A stretch of DNA of 64,000 bases from Rhyzopertha dominica (lineage: Eukaryota; Arthropoda; Insecta; Coleoptera; Bostrichidae). How positions within the stretch are numbered: position 1 is the stretch's first letter; each line of letters opens with the position of its first letter. Positions 22,985 to 34,564 of the stretch are shown piece by piece. A program made the position numbers and the translations under genes. The stretch lies in assembly GCA_025024175.1 (NCBI GenBank), contig QCXZ01000041.1, positions 5,885,786 to 5,949,785 of the forward strand. Direction: 5' to 3'. The notes below the pieces were generated by a model. It was given only the letters and a program-made list of their open reading frames with translations. It was not told where the DNA came from and ran no database searches.

Positions 22985-23023
22985 GGTCAACGTTTCGTCC
23001 GCTCTTATAAGAAGCATCATCAG
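22985..23023 (-). ncRNA. Hammerhead-like core, probable Penelope-like end
   Basis: The minus strand has CTGATGA (23023-23017), an imperfect hairpin, GGAC, GAAA (22996-22993), then CGTTGACCCC. The flank CGTTGAC resembles the CGTCAAG of the 5.9-kb copy. Stem II is weaker than in the other copies. No endonuclease frame was found beside it. Confidence 0.3.
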
Positions 23024-23029
23024 GAAAGC

Positions 23030-23950
23030 TATAGAATTGCCAAATTTTTTAAGAACCTGCTGAAGAACTACACATTACGTCTTCACATATGCTCAATTCC
23101 AGTAAGTCAGATATTCCCTCAGATTTAGTCGAAAAGTGTCTCACTTTCACGTATTTTACCTTTCATTGTCAATTCTGCAACCAACTTCTGGCATACCCAT
23201 ACAATATTCAGAAATATTGCGTGTTTACATAAAATAGTTTTGCAAAAGTAACGTAAAGAAAAACCTGCTTTTGATTCCTAAAGGAAAGCTTTGTTGCTTG
23301 CTTTTGGTGCTTCCTGTCTACCTTACTCGTACCAGTTATGTATAGTGTATTATTTACTGAGTAGCTAATATATTATATAATGGAGTTACGGTAGCTCGAG
23401 TATTTGGTGATAAAGAATTTAGAAATACAAAAATGCCAGAGAAATAGTTCAATCTTCATTGGCTTTCAAATTGTCAGCCCTGAACTTTGAACGATTATAA
23501 TTTAGTCCCACGGGTAGGGATAGTCACCAAAATATGGAATTAGACAAAAGTATATTCCATCAAACTGTAGGTTCGACGTTAAACAAGGGGTACGATTATT
23601 TTATCAAAGGAAAACGATATAATCTGATGTTCTTGACTCCATATTTTATTTACCAGGGTAACGGTCACCAAGTGATCGTTTCACTTATGTATTTTAGACC
23701 TCTAGATGTCAAATAAACAACACACTAATAGTATTAAAAGGACTATATTGAGTACTAATTTATTTAATTTCGAAAACCTTCATAATCTCAGCTACTGTTT
23801 GCAGTCTGGAATCGCCAATCCATGTCATACATATTTAAACGACATGTTTAGTACTTTTTTGCTTTCTACTGTCGAATTGATATTACGCTTGTTAAAATGC
23901 ATGTCTATGCTATGCAGTCTGCACCCCAACCAACTGTAATAGATCCATTT
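23030..23950. other. No gene recognised
   Basis: AT-rich. Two short frames (23534-23716, 23706-23939) show no domain. Confidence 0.45.
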
Positions 23951-23952
23951 GA

Positions 23953-24102
23953 TGTCAAGTTAATGTATGCAGGTGCATGCCAACTTCTCAGGGTACAAGT
24001 CACTTCCTTTAGGANGTAGTTTCCCATAATGGCTTCTAGGTGGCTTTGTCATCATGTCAGTGTAATGCTGACAGATGGCATTGCCATCTCAATTTCTACT
24101 TA
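23953..24102 (+). repeat. 150-bp repeat family C, copy 1
   Basis: It shares TATGCAGGTGCATGCCAA, CACTTCCTTTAGGA, AGGTGGCTTTGTCATCATG, GTAATGCTGACA and the 3' hairpin AGATGGCATTGCCATCT with the copies at 31.5 and 31.85 kb. No coding. Confidence 0.7.
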
Positions 24103-24104
24103 CG

Positions 24105-27100
24105 ACATTACTCTTGTTTGTGATACAGTCAATTTATTTCGCTAGTTATGTCAATTCTTACTATAAGAAAAGAAAAAGATCTATTGACAAATTATATTCT
24201 TCTCGCTAATGTACAGACAGTAAGTAAATAAATTAGATGCACATTTCGGGCATTTGCGAAGATAAATTTTAACATTATAAACATTCCAGCTACGAATATG
24301 CTAATTGTATATCGGTATACTGCAATTTCAGTTTGACAATATCAGATTATGATTTCTCATGTAATTATTCTGTTGTTAGCTTCAAGTTCGATTTAAAGCA
24401 GACGCAAGGTATCACTTTTTTAACGAACGTCATTCAGTTTGGACAGACGTTCGTATTGTAGAACATTCTTATTACTTCATGTTCTTTTTTTAAATGCTTT
24501 AAAAGCACTCTTATCTTAGTCGCTATTCAACATGTATAATGACTTAAGACGGAGATGTCTAGTGTTTACGTAACTGTTGTAATAGCCTATTATAGTAGGG
24601 AAATTTTGATTTTGTTTTCTTAAAGTTAGAGCTTTTGATTTTATCAGTTTAAACTATAATGGAAATTCAAAACCACAATATTTTAGAATGCCTAAATACG
24701 TATTTGGCTAAGCTGCCATTTTCAGTAAAAGTTAAAGTTAGCAATCCCTTGAAATGGCTGGCCTATTTTCAGTGAAATGGTGAACACTAGTTTATAATTG
24801 TCATTATTAGTTTACCACCTTGCAGGCTTAGTATATTTAGTAGGACACAGCTATTAACTAACCATGCAATGTTCTTTATCGCTTTCAGTAATCTGAAATA
24901 ATCGAGATTCTAAATGGTATTTATATACCCTGTACCAAATATGTATTCTTTTTGTTTCGCACTTTTCAGATCATTAAAATTGAAATTAAATATGAATTTA
25001 NGATTCCCATAACTCCTTTCATGACTTCGCGTTTGAAGTCATTCGTTTAACGGCTTTGAAATTTACTCTTCTGTATGGTGGTTTAATTGTTTCTTGAGTA
25101 CTGCGTTCAAAGGAATTGAATTGGAAGTAAACGTCTAATATTCATTTATCATTAGGACAAGATAATCTTCAGGGGATACCTCTATAATCTACTCGTCGTC
25201 ATTTTATTTGCTATGCTTTCGATATCGTCTAGAAGTATTAAAAACCCATTTCCATGCAGCCCACGTCCATTCGATGATGAAATTTAGCCGTGCTGCTGTC
25301 ATGTGTACAATTTCTCTTCCACTCGTATAAACAATTATCGATTGGTAGTCCGCTTGTACGGTTCGCCGTGTTAATTCCGCTACTCGGCACAATTTACATA
25401 TTTCATGAAAGAAAATGGTATACGTTCGGCTCAGTTTTCATTGATTGCAGAGCACCGTGTTCAATTTTTAAAGTAACGCTTTCATGAGTCGTTGTAAATC
25501 AACGAATTTAGTTGGCACAGTCGTAAAAAGCTAATAAACTGTAATGTAATTCATATTTAGAAGTAAAGCTATGTTCGTTACCACCATTCGAACAATCAGT
25601 GAACTAAAACATCATATCTAACTAAGCATGACCAGATATCCTCGAAAGAAATAGTCGACAAGATTTAAGTCGAGTAACATTTCCGGTAAAATAACTTTTA
25701 ATCGTGATCATGGCTAAAGGAACGTGTGACTCGCCTACCAAAGTGACAAGATGCGCCATCATGTTGTTATTCACCATCTTAAGTTTAGTGATCGAAATCC
25801 AGGATACACATTTGCCTATGTTACAAAATGAAACAAGACGAGATAGGAAATATTATGGGCTTTGTAGTCAAGATTCTCAATTTTAAATTATATTAAAGTA
25901 TTGAAGACTCCATAGGAAATGAGGTTTATTCCTATACTTTGTTTTCACCGGATCTATTTATAAAAAATAACACGGAATAGTTAGTTCGTACGTTAAGTAA
26001 CAAAAACAATTAATGGGATTACAATGTACTTTATTTTCCACGACATTATTATTTGTCGTTTTTACGTTGAATACCATTTAATAACATTAATAACATCAAT
26101 AGAAAGCTGAACTCCTGATCGCTTTGATAACAGCATTTTCACCAATTACACGAAAACTACGTGCATTACGAAAATTCATTGTCGTTTCCGAATAATATAT
26201 CTCAATTGTTATTGGAGGATCCATATCATAAGTAGGCACAAGGCTATCCTAATAATCTATAAGTTTGGTGGCGTCACTTATTCCGCAAGTCAAACCTTGT
26301 ACTGTGGATTGAGCCGTCAACCTCAAGAGGGGCGTTTACCTAGAGCGAATCGGGTCATTTTAAGCACCTACCGTTTTACATTTTACCGAGTTATTCGAAA
26401 CTTTTTCGAAGTGAAATTTTGACATGACAATGACAAAAGATGTAGCTACAACGTAGAGTTCGATTTTTTTCTGAATTTAGTACGGTAATGTAAATATTTG
26501 TTGTTATATTTTGCTTAAAAATGCGTATTTTTGGCGAGCTATTTCTCGAAAACTAAGGCACATAAACGAAAAATTCGAACTCCACGTTGTAGCTACATAT
26601 TTCTTTGTACACTACCAAAAACATAAGCACGATAAATGAGTAAAAACATTCAAAAAATCTAAAACCCCAAACCCTTTCGCACGAGTCCGTCACGAGAGCG
26701 GAATGCGAATGCCCATCCCCACCAAGTCCGTCGCGTGGTATCCAGTGAACAGTGAGGCTAAGATACAGTCCTGTCGGGAATGATCGAGCGGTATACGATC
26801 TATTCCGATATGACTGGATTTCTAAGATTGTATGTCTAATTGCACGTGACAAGTTTAATGTTAAAAGCTCTTTCACATTAATTTACTGTCTGCCGAAGCA
26901 ATGGGGAGGCGGAAGAAAAATTATTATAAAAGTTCCTCCAAAAATCATAGTCGACATGCAGTTAGAATGAAATGTTGTATAGTTCATATTTACAGAAATA
27001 ATTGGGTTATTCCATATTTTGAATAACTTGTTATAATAGGTACTAATATCATGCTTACTTTTTTATGCACACACTACGGTCAGCAATTTTCCGAATATTA

Positions 27101-27400
27101 GTTTAGCCCGTCTGTTGCTCGTACGATCTTTGCGTCATGGCAACCTATCGGCTACCCTCTTACGTCCCATGTCCCGCTGGTAATATGGGTTGCATAGTTT
27201 ACATTTCTGCCCGATCGCTCCAAGTAAATGCCCCTCTTAACAGCTTTATTTTCTTCCACATACATATCCTTTTACTTTATAAAAACAAAATTTTGAGGGA
27301 AATGTAATTGCAATTAAAATAGCTACCACTAGCAGAGTATAGCAAGAATTTCATCAAACCCGGAAGCCTTTTTTATAAGAAAAATCGACAAAAGTGAAAA
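24105..27400. other. No gene recognised
   Basis: Mostly AT-rich. Frames at 25204-25487 on both strands and 26553-26876 lack motifs and splice support. Confidence 0.4.
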
Positions 27401-27419
27401 AATCTGCAAAACCAGCCAT

Positions 27420-27840
27420 AAAATTGACGACCTACATCCCGTTTCGTCTGCTTTCCACAGACATATCTCCGCATTCCGACGAAGCGGAGCCATTTCCATG
27501 GCCGACAAGATCATCATCCGCTATCGATCCCGAATAGTAAAGCTGTCACCCATCTAACGGCCGTCATAATTCAAAAAAGCGCAACTGTGTCGGTGGCGCC
27601 CAATCGGGACTGATTGGACAATACGNCACCGCCGATGTTGCAGTTGTTGCGAATAATCTATCGGATCCAATTTGGCCCAACCGTACGGCACGCTGGGGAT
27701 NAAGAAATCTAATTGACCGCGCGCTGTCCCCGATATCGGATGCAGTCTGGGGCATGTTTAGGGTGGCAATTAACGATCGACACGTGCTGGAAGCCCGCGT
27801 GACGTCATTTGTCATACAGGAAGGACGGGTGTCACGTTGG
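27420..27840. promoter_or_regulatory. CpG-rich patch, possible enhancer or promoter
   Basis: CG-rich DNA with CAATTAACGATCG, GGTGGCGCC and TGACGTCA-like GTGACGTCATTT. No coding pattern. Confidence 0.25.
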
Positions 27841-28059
27841 TCATAGATTCAAATCTAGGTATGTGTCAGGTCATGCCAGTTTGCAAACATTTCTAGCAGC
27901 AGCTTCTTGCTCCAGCAATTCTCATGTTTCTTTTAAGTTGTGGAATTTTAAAGATATTGAACTGATCCATCAAAAATCACAAATAAAAAACCTCACAATA
28001 CAGGGACAAAAGGTAGCGAACTATTTTTCAAGAAAGCAGCATATATATATATAGATGAC

Positions 28060-28560
28060 AATAGAACAGAAAAATGCAATTCGATTGAACTAAATTATGA
28101 AATGTGTGGAACCAAAACATTACAGGGGTAGCCGTATACAGATCCCCTTTAGAAAATACAGAATTTTTTCTTATCAAGTTAAAAGAAACTTTCGAAAGGA
28201 TAAGTTTAAATATTAATAGAATAAAATATATATCGCAGCAGATTTTAATATAAAATTTCTATCTGAGTCCGCACAACTTATAAATTTAATTAATACATAC
28301 GGATTTAACCACATATTTAAGGCACCTACGAAGATAGAATCCAGTAGACCTATTCACACCACCCCCACAATCACTGCATAATTAATATTCGGCAATAATA
28401 TATTGGGAAGCCCTACGAGTTCTCATGTCTGTTCCCGGGGCAACGCGTTGTCGAATTCCGTCAAATTATTTTCAAATTTACCGATCTCTCGAGTGGTATT
28501 CGAAGGATTAATTTTTGACGTAACAAGCAGAAAAACTGTTTCAATATTATAACTTTGCCC
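28060..28560 (+). pseudogene. Non-LTR retrotransposon endonuclease domain relic
   Basis: Readable pieces are LNYEMCGTKTL, GVAVYRSPLENTEFFLIKL (the family YRSP opening), ADFNIKFL (for GDFN), INTYGFNHIFKAPTKIES and a downstream SRKTVSIL. These are the apurinic-type endonuclease motifs of Jockey/RTE-type ORF2 proteins. Several frameshifts, and no reverse transcriptase follows. Confidence 0.6.
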
Positions 28561-28644
28561 ACCTTAGTGTTTTTACCTATATTTTCATTGATCTTCTTAT
28601 AGACTTCATCGAGTGAAGACGTATTAAATCTTGTTCTACTCATT

Positions 28645-28760
28645 TACTTCCACATCCAACGGAATACTGTATCGCGAAAATAATTTTCAAAAATTTGTAT
28701 TTGCCCAATCGCTTTAAAATTATCGAAAATTTGAACAAAAAAAAATTATGTATGTTTGTT
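28645..28760. mobile_element. MITE family B, truncated copy
   Basis: It starts TACTTCCACATCCAAC and follows 8158-8270 closely (ACTGTATCGCGAAAA, TTTTCAAAAAT, AAATTTGA.CAAAAAAAA). The right end is not found. Confidence 0.6.
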
Positions 28761-28764
28761 TCAA

Positions 28765-30165
28765 TTTCCACCCAAAGAAAAGAACAACCTGTAAAATTCC
28801 TAGGACACACAACACCAGAAATCATGAAGAAACAAAAATACCCTAGCATCGCCTGACAATATCCCAGTATACCCATAATTACTAGTGCATAAAAAAATTA
28901 TAATCACCATCCCCTGAAGTATGTGAATTCACAACAAATTCTTTTAAGACAGTGAAAACGTTGCTTTTACAACAATTTTTATTAAATAAAAGAATATATA
29001 GAGACTCAACTAACATTTTAAAAATAATTATCATACATTGTATATTATAATACTTAGTAGATATGTTGAAATTTGATTGTACTGTTGACTTGGCTAAGAG
29101 GTTTCGCGCGCTAATCATCCTAATTTTTAGGACGTGTACCCCAATAACAAACGACTGTACCCTTCTAGGAACAGGACCAATTTTCCCCATCTGGTTGCAA
29201 TAAAATATCATGAAGGAACTACAATAACCGAACCTTTAACAATGCACTACTGCAAAATATATTCCTTTGCTGCAATATAGTGTTAAAAATTTATGTACGT
29301 ATGCACTAAAACCAGCCATTGTGCTACATAAATCTCCGAATTAAATGTCCAAACTGAAGACTCCTGCGGCGAGGCAATAACTTAGTTTATCACAGAAATT
29401 ACGCTACAAACTTTGAAGCCAGTTTAAAAATTGCAGAGGTAGTATCCCAACGTCCCATCCATAGGCGTAGAAAGACGTTATCCAGGTACAGTCAAACGTT
29501 AACTACAAATGTTTAGTGTCAGGTACTATATTATAATCAGACAATATATCTACATGCTGTTACATTTCCATTTATAAGGTGTGGGCTTATAATTTGTTGC
29601 ACAATAGTAGATACCAGCCCACACATTTACTTTGTGACTATATTGTGTACGCTATCATCATCCGGTATCGGCAGTTATCTGTATTGCTTACTTATCTATA
29701 TAATGTTCAAGCAACCGATGTTTGATTAATATTATTGTCCAAAGCAAGTTGCATGTTTAAGGAAAATTAGTTATCCATAACACTACCTAATACATCAAGA
29801 GCTTTATCTTTATTTATAGCCCATTTCGAACATCCGACTTTCCACTAATTTGGACACTGCGTATTGGACAATAGGAGTTTTCTCCGGATGAACGTTATTA
29901 AATAAATCACAAACATTGCAGTGAACATTGTAGATCACCATAACTAGTCACCATTAAGATTCCAATTCGTTCAGTTCTACTGAGTTACACCATGTTTGCA
30001 AATTCAAATAAATCTGATTTTATTTGATTAACCTTTTAACTATTGAAAGGTACTGCAATTTGGTATGAAAGAAAGAAAAAACAGTGGTTACTTTATCTCT
30101 TTGTAGAATTAATAACAAATGGATAAAAATCAGTATTACCACCTGCGTTTAATAACGCTTTTTAT
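28765..30165. other. No gene recognised
   Basis: AT-rich. One small inverted repeat, GTGTGGGCT...AGCCCACAC (about 29580-29627). A 109-codon minus frame (28882-29211) has no recognisable domain. Confidence 0.4.
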
Positions 30166-30169
30166 CGTT

Positions 30170-31260
30170 TACTTGAAAACGTTTTTGAACTTTGCATCGA
30201 GCACGTCGTGTGTTGCAATATTTCTTTTCCTTAGGTACTCGTTTGGTGAACTTATTTAAATCACAGCTTCTCAATAGAATGCAGTATAGGGGGTATTCCG
30301 GTTATCGATCTTACGCCTATGTAACTTTTAGTGATGTGAATCGAGAATCCAATTTGGGTCCAATTTTATTTGTTGTGTTATTTAGGGATATCGTTTTCCA
30401 ACTTAGTTGTCAATGTTGTTTATGCTGACGACTTTGAAGTAGGCAATTGTGTAACTTCCGTAGAAGTCACCTGTTACAACACGATTTAAATAGGTTCAGT
30501 GATTGGATAAAAAAGTATAAAACGATAACAGTTTCAGTATAAACTGCTAAATCGTGTACGTATGTATACCACAAGACAATGAAATCGAGAAGTTTATCAA
30601 ATTAAGGACCTAGGTGTGATTACTGATAGTGTCTCATATAAATAATATACGTACTGAGGCAAAAAAAATTGTTAGGATTTATATTTAGAAACACCTCAAA
30701 CTTTTAATCGATTCGAGCTATTCCTAGTTCTTATTTTGCGTTTGTTAAATCCAAATTAACGTATTGCCCTGCTGTTGGGCGGGAATTATGTCGATATACA
30801 ATACCCTACTAGCGATATGCTGAATGAATTTGATATTGTGCTCTCTCTCTCTCTCTCTCTTACTTTGTTTAGAGTTGGAAATTCGACATAAAGCTAAACT
30901 TTGCCTGTTAATGCTTCCTAGAAACGAAAAATGCGACGGTCTACTTTTTCAAGTTTTTAAAGGTCTAGTGACGATAACGCCTGGTCAAGTTTCTAAAGGT
31001 CCTTCAAGTTTACTATTGTATTGAAACCAGTTGTACAGTTTTGCCAAAATTTTTCTGGAATGTTTATTATGTTTACTTATGCCGTATAAACGGCCATCGT
31101 GTTATACCACAAAGAGTAGTTAATTTAAGATACAACAAATTCCGTTAAACAAGTGGTTTCTAGTAGTTGTTTTGATGGAATTAGAACAAATTTCAGGCCA
31201 ATCACGATTTCACGTGTTTCTCGATATTATGAATGTTACTGTGTCGAAAACTAAATAATG
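30170..31260 (+). pseudogene. Non-LTR reverse transcriptase relic (Jockey-like)
   Basis: It reads SQLLNRMQYRGYSGYRS, then ESNLGPILFVVLF.DIV, a decayed form of G.PQGSNLGPLLF...NDI. TATGCTGACGAC follows (YADD in another frame). Later pieces include FSDWIKK and GFIFRNTSNF with an R...Y.AFVKSKLTYC block. Frame changes and stops are frequent. A (CT)n run sits inside at 30840-30861. Confidence 0.6.
30840..30861. repeat. (CT)n microsatellite
   Basis: Eleven CT/TC dinucleotides, within the retrotransposon relic. Confidence 0.9.
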
Positions 31261-31542
31261 TTTTATTTTGTTTTGAATATTATATTATATACTAAATGCC
31301 AAATAGTTATTTAGTGTCATTAGAATTCACGCAAGATATACGGTAGTGGGTTCTGTCATGCGTGGTTTTATGTAGCTCTAAACTATAAATTATTGCCGCT
31401 TAGAACAAAATATTTTCACGGCGCCGTTTTTTTATGAATCCGTGATCTCGATGTCGGCTGGTTCCATTTAATTCTGTTCAGCATTTTTATTCGTTAATTG
31501 TTAAATGTAGTTGTTGTTATAGGCAGGCCCCCACGGCCTGCT

Positions 31543-31686
31543 ATCAAATTGAAGTATGCAGGTGCAAGCCAATTTGTCAGGCTACAGGCCACTTCCTTTA
31601 GGAAATAGATTCCATTATGGCAGCTAGGTGGCTTTGTCATCATGTCAGTGTAATGCTGACAAATGGCATTGCCATCTTATTTCTTA
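31543..31686 (+). repeat. 150-bp repeat family C, copy 2
   Basis: It begins TCAAATTGAAG and ends after the hairpin AAATGGCATTGCCATCT plus NATTTCT. About 307 bp from copy 3 in the same orientation, but the sequence between is not repeated. Confidence 0.7.
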
Positions 31687-31849
31687 CTTCCATCATACCA
31701 AGCCTTTGGTATATAGGCAAACCTAGTTCCCTGCTGTCTGCACTAGACCTAAACTGCTGTGATGAGCTGTAATGACCACGGAATAGATTTATCTATTTTA
31801 ATGCATGTCCATTGCTTCCCGCTTACAAAGAATGTCGTGGGGTCCTGCT

Positions 31850-31996
31850 GTCAAATTGAAGTATGCAGGTGCATGCCAATTTGTCTGACTACAGGTCACT
31901 TCCTTTAGGAAGTAAATCCCATAATGGCAGCTAGGTGGCTTTGTCATCATGTCAGTGTAATGCTGACAGATGGCATTGCCATCTAATTTCTTCTAT
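31850..31996 (+). repeat. 150-bp repeat family C, copy 3
   Basis: It begins TCAAATTGAAG. The perfect 8-bp-arm hairpin AGATGGCATTGCCATCT is followed by AATTTCT. A TC start and a 3' terminal hairpin resemble Helitron/Helentron derivatives, but a CTRR end is not consistent across the copies. Confidence 0.7.
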
Positions 31997-32845
31997 ACTA
32001 CAGATATATTGTTTTTGTATGCTGTTGATATGTTTAAATGTAATTTAATACATCACTTTCAAAATCACGTTGTATGTAGGTATCGATACATCCTCGTATG
32101 CCTCCACTGCAACTTGCCAACGCGCGCAGCCATAACTTGCAGTTTTATTTTGCCTATCTCCCATCTCGTTCAGTTGCAAACTTTCGATATTGCCGCATTT
32201 TCATCTCGATCTGTCACGAAAAGAACTATTACGTAACTCCGTGGAGTATTCCGAGCCTGCAACATGGAAACATCATCTGCGTAATCGAGGAGAGATAGTG
32301 TAAGCGCTAGCGGATGTCATAACGCCACGTTATGACACCTGGGATACGTTGCCGTCTGTTATCGGTGCTTCCCCCGTGTTGCCTGCAGAGGAAATGAATC
32401 ATAGCGCGCTATCGGTGCTAGCTTTCCTCCAAATGAGCTCTAGTGTCGCCTCATGGCAGGGCAGGGACACGTTTGTTTGCCAAGTGATCCAGGTTCGAAG
32501 GTGGGTGAGATTAAAAATAAATTTTGATTGCTAAACTTTACTCGAGAGAGCTCCTTCGCAGTTAGGGAGAAATATACGATGTGTCTCTGAGATCGTGACA
32601 ACGGCATCATTAGCAGGTTGCTAGCGTTTGTCTCTGCAGGCAACCATTATTAATTCATTCATGGCATGAGATACTATCGGGGTATCATGAAACTTAAAAT
32701 TGAAAAATATCCGCCTTCCTTTGCTATTTTAATCAATACCATACCATCTCCTTTTTAATTTATGGATTACAGAAAGTATACGTGTATAGATTAAGAATGA
32801 AACTATAAAAAAAACTAAAACAACAAACATTAACACTCCCAAATC
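31997..32845. other. No gene recognised
   Basis: The part at 32090-32500 is less AT-rich. Short overlapping frames lack domains. Confidence 0.4.
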
Positions 32846-32849
32846 TAAA

Positions 32850-33385
32850 TAAAACGTCGCTGGAATCGCCTGGATCTAATGGCATGGAGATTTTGCAAAG
32901 ACCATACATACATGATTGTTATGCCATCTCTAATAAAGCATAATTCATCTGACCAAAGAACAAGTGAAATTAGGGTTACGTACATTTTGCTGAAGAATCC
33001 ACTCGCAAAATTCTAATTGCTGCTGGTTATCTTCAGGATGTAGTGCTTGTACACTTTTACGATGACATGGATGTAAGACCTCTTTATTTAAGGTTCGCCA
33101 CACAAAATTTTGTGACAACTATAATTGATTTGCTAGCCGGCACGTACTAAGTGAAGGGTTCTCCAAAATAGCATCTGCAACATTTTCTTCATTTTGTACA
33201 TTTATTTCATGGGGACGAGCAGTGCTCCGTGCCGGGTGACCCGTTTTTCTAAGTCAGCGAAATGATGCACTAAAAACTGACTTAGCAAGTCGGTGTCGAT
33301 TTGGAAATCTACGTCTAAATTCTCGTGTTGCACGTCGAGTATTACCATTACTTAATACATAGGTGGAAATAATTCATACATAATT
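32850..33385 (-). pseudogene. Tc1/mariner-superfamily transposase relic (HTH plus start of catalytic domain)
   Basis: The minus-strand reading starts TYVLSNGNTRRATREFRRRF, matching the amino helix-turn-helix (DUF4817-type) of insect mariner-like transposases. It continues ENPSLSTCRLANQL, FVWRTLNKEVLHPCHR.SVQALHPED and FCEWILQQN, the second helix-turn-helix and linker. After a frameshift comes FSDELCFIRDGI...VWSLQNLHAIRSRRFQ, the first catalytic Asp (SDE) block. Two in-frame stops and one frameshift; the rest of the catalytic domain is missing. Confidence 0.75.
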
Positions 33386-33859
33386 GCTAACTGAGAAAAG
33401 CCTCTGTGATTTTGACAAATAAATATAGATTTGACAATTAAGTAATTATTCAAAGCCAACTTAGGTAAATTCCCAAATAATGATTCAAAGGTAACTGGGG
33501 AATTTCCAATTGCATAACATTTTTAACATAAATAATGTAAACTTATAACTTCTAAACTGAAAAGATAAGGACATATGTTCACATAAGATTTTTTACTTAG
33601 AATATCATCATTATTCATTTGTTCAAGTTTGGCATAGAGCTTATAAATCACCCTGTATATTTGATCAAGAAAAATATTAGGTTAAACATAAAAACGAATA
33701 TCTTCCTGGGTTTAATGGCAGTATTATCTTGATATTCGAGAAAAATCGAGACTTCATAAGCCATACTTAAATGGTACTGGTATTCAGGTTCTAGTTAACT
33801 GCAAACTCCTTAGAACAAAGATAAAAACAAATACTGAAAGCGCACATAAACATTGAGTT

Positions 33860-34560
33860 CTATCTGTGAATCCAAAAAAATTTTGGACGTGGGTTCCTCC
33901 GAGGACATAGTCGATGCCTCTGCTAGATGGTTTAGTAAATCTTACGTTGATTTGAGAGCTCCAGTTCTAGAATCGGTCGAAGCCTATCAGTCCTCTCACC
34001 TGCCATTGATAGTTTAAGAGAGGATAAGGTGCTGGAAGCCGTTATTGTAAAGGACTGCGCTGTTGTACTAGCGCATCCTCTCACTACTCTATTTAATATT
34101 TGCTTCAAATTGACTTCTATTCCATCTAAGTGGAAGTGTTTAAAGATTTATCCTATTTGAAAAAAAAGATGTATAGAACGTTGGTAGAGAACCTCAGGTC
34201 TATAACTATCGTTTGCAATTTTTGTAAGATCTTCGGAATATTATTAGAGAAATATATTTACATACATGCGCGTAACTCTATTTCAATACAGCAGCATGGC
34301 TTCTCAAAAGGTCGTTCAACAGTTACAAACCTTCCAGTTATTACGCAGCTTATTGCAGAAAACATTGATAACCGTTTAGACTGACGTCATTTATATTGAT
34401 ACATTTGATATGCTAGATCACGGCATTTTGCTAAAGAAACTTGCTTCTTTCGGACTCTCAGATAAACTCATTTGGGTATTTTCGTCTTATCTGTATTCTA
34501 GAACACAGTCTATTCAGATAAATGTGTTTATGTCGAAAAAGTACTTGGCCACTTAGGAGT
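33860..34560 (+). pseudogene. Non-LTR reverse transcriptase relic
   Basis: Pieces read TLFNICFKLTSIPSKWK (the F....SIP..WK motif), NLRSITIVCNFCKIFGILLEKYI (for RPI.L...K..E), ISIQQHGFSKGRSTVTNL (QHGF..GRST) and FDMLDHGILLKKLASFGLS (AFD..DH...L.KL...G). The motif order is right for RT blocks 0-3. Stops and a frameshift are present, and it ends before the YADD block. Confidence 0.68.
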
Positions 34561-34564
34561 TGAG

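Noticed and set aside
29579..29627. 9-bp inverted repeat GTGTGGGCT/AGCCCACAC
   Set aside because: Short and common by chance; no terminator or RNA context.
31543..31996. Tandem satellite array
   Set aside because: Only two copies, with unrelated sequence between them.
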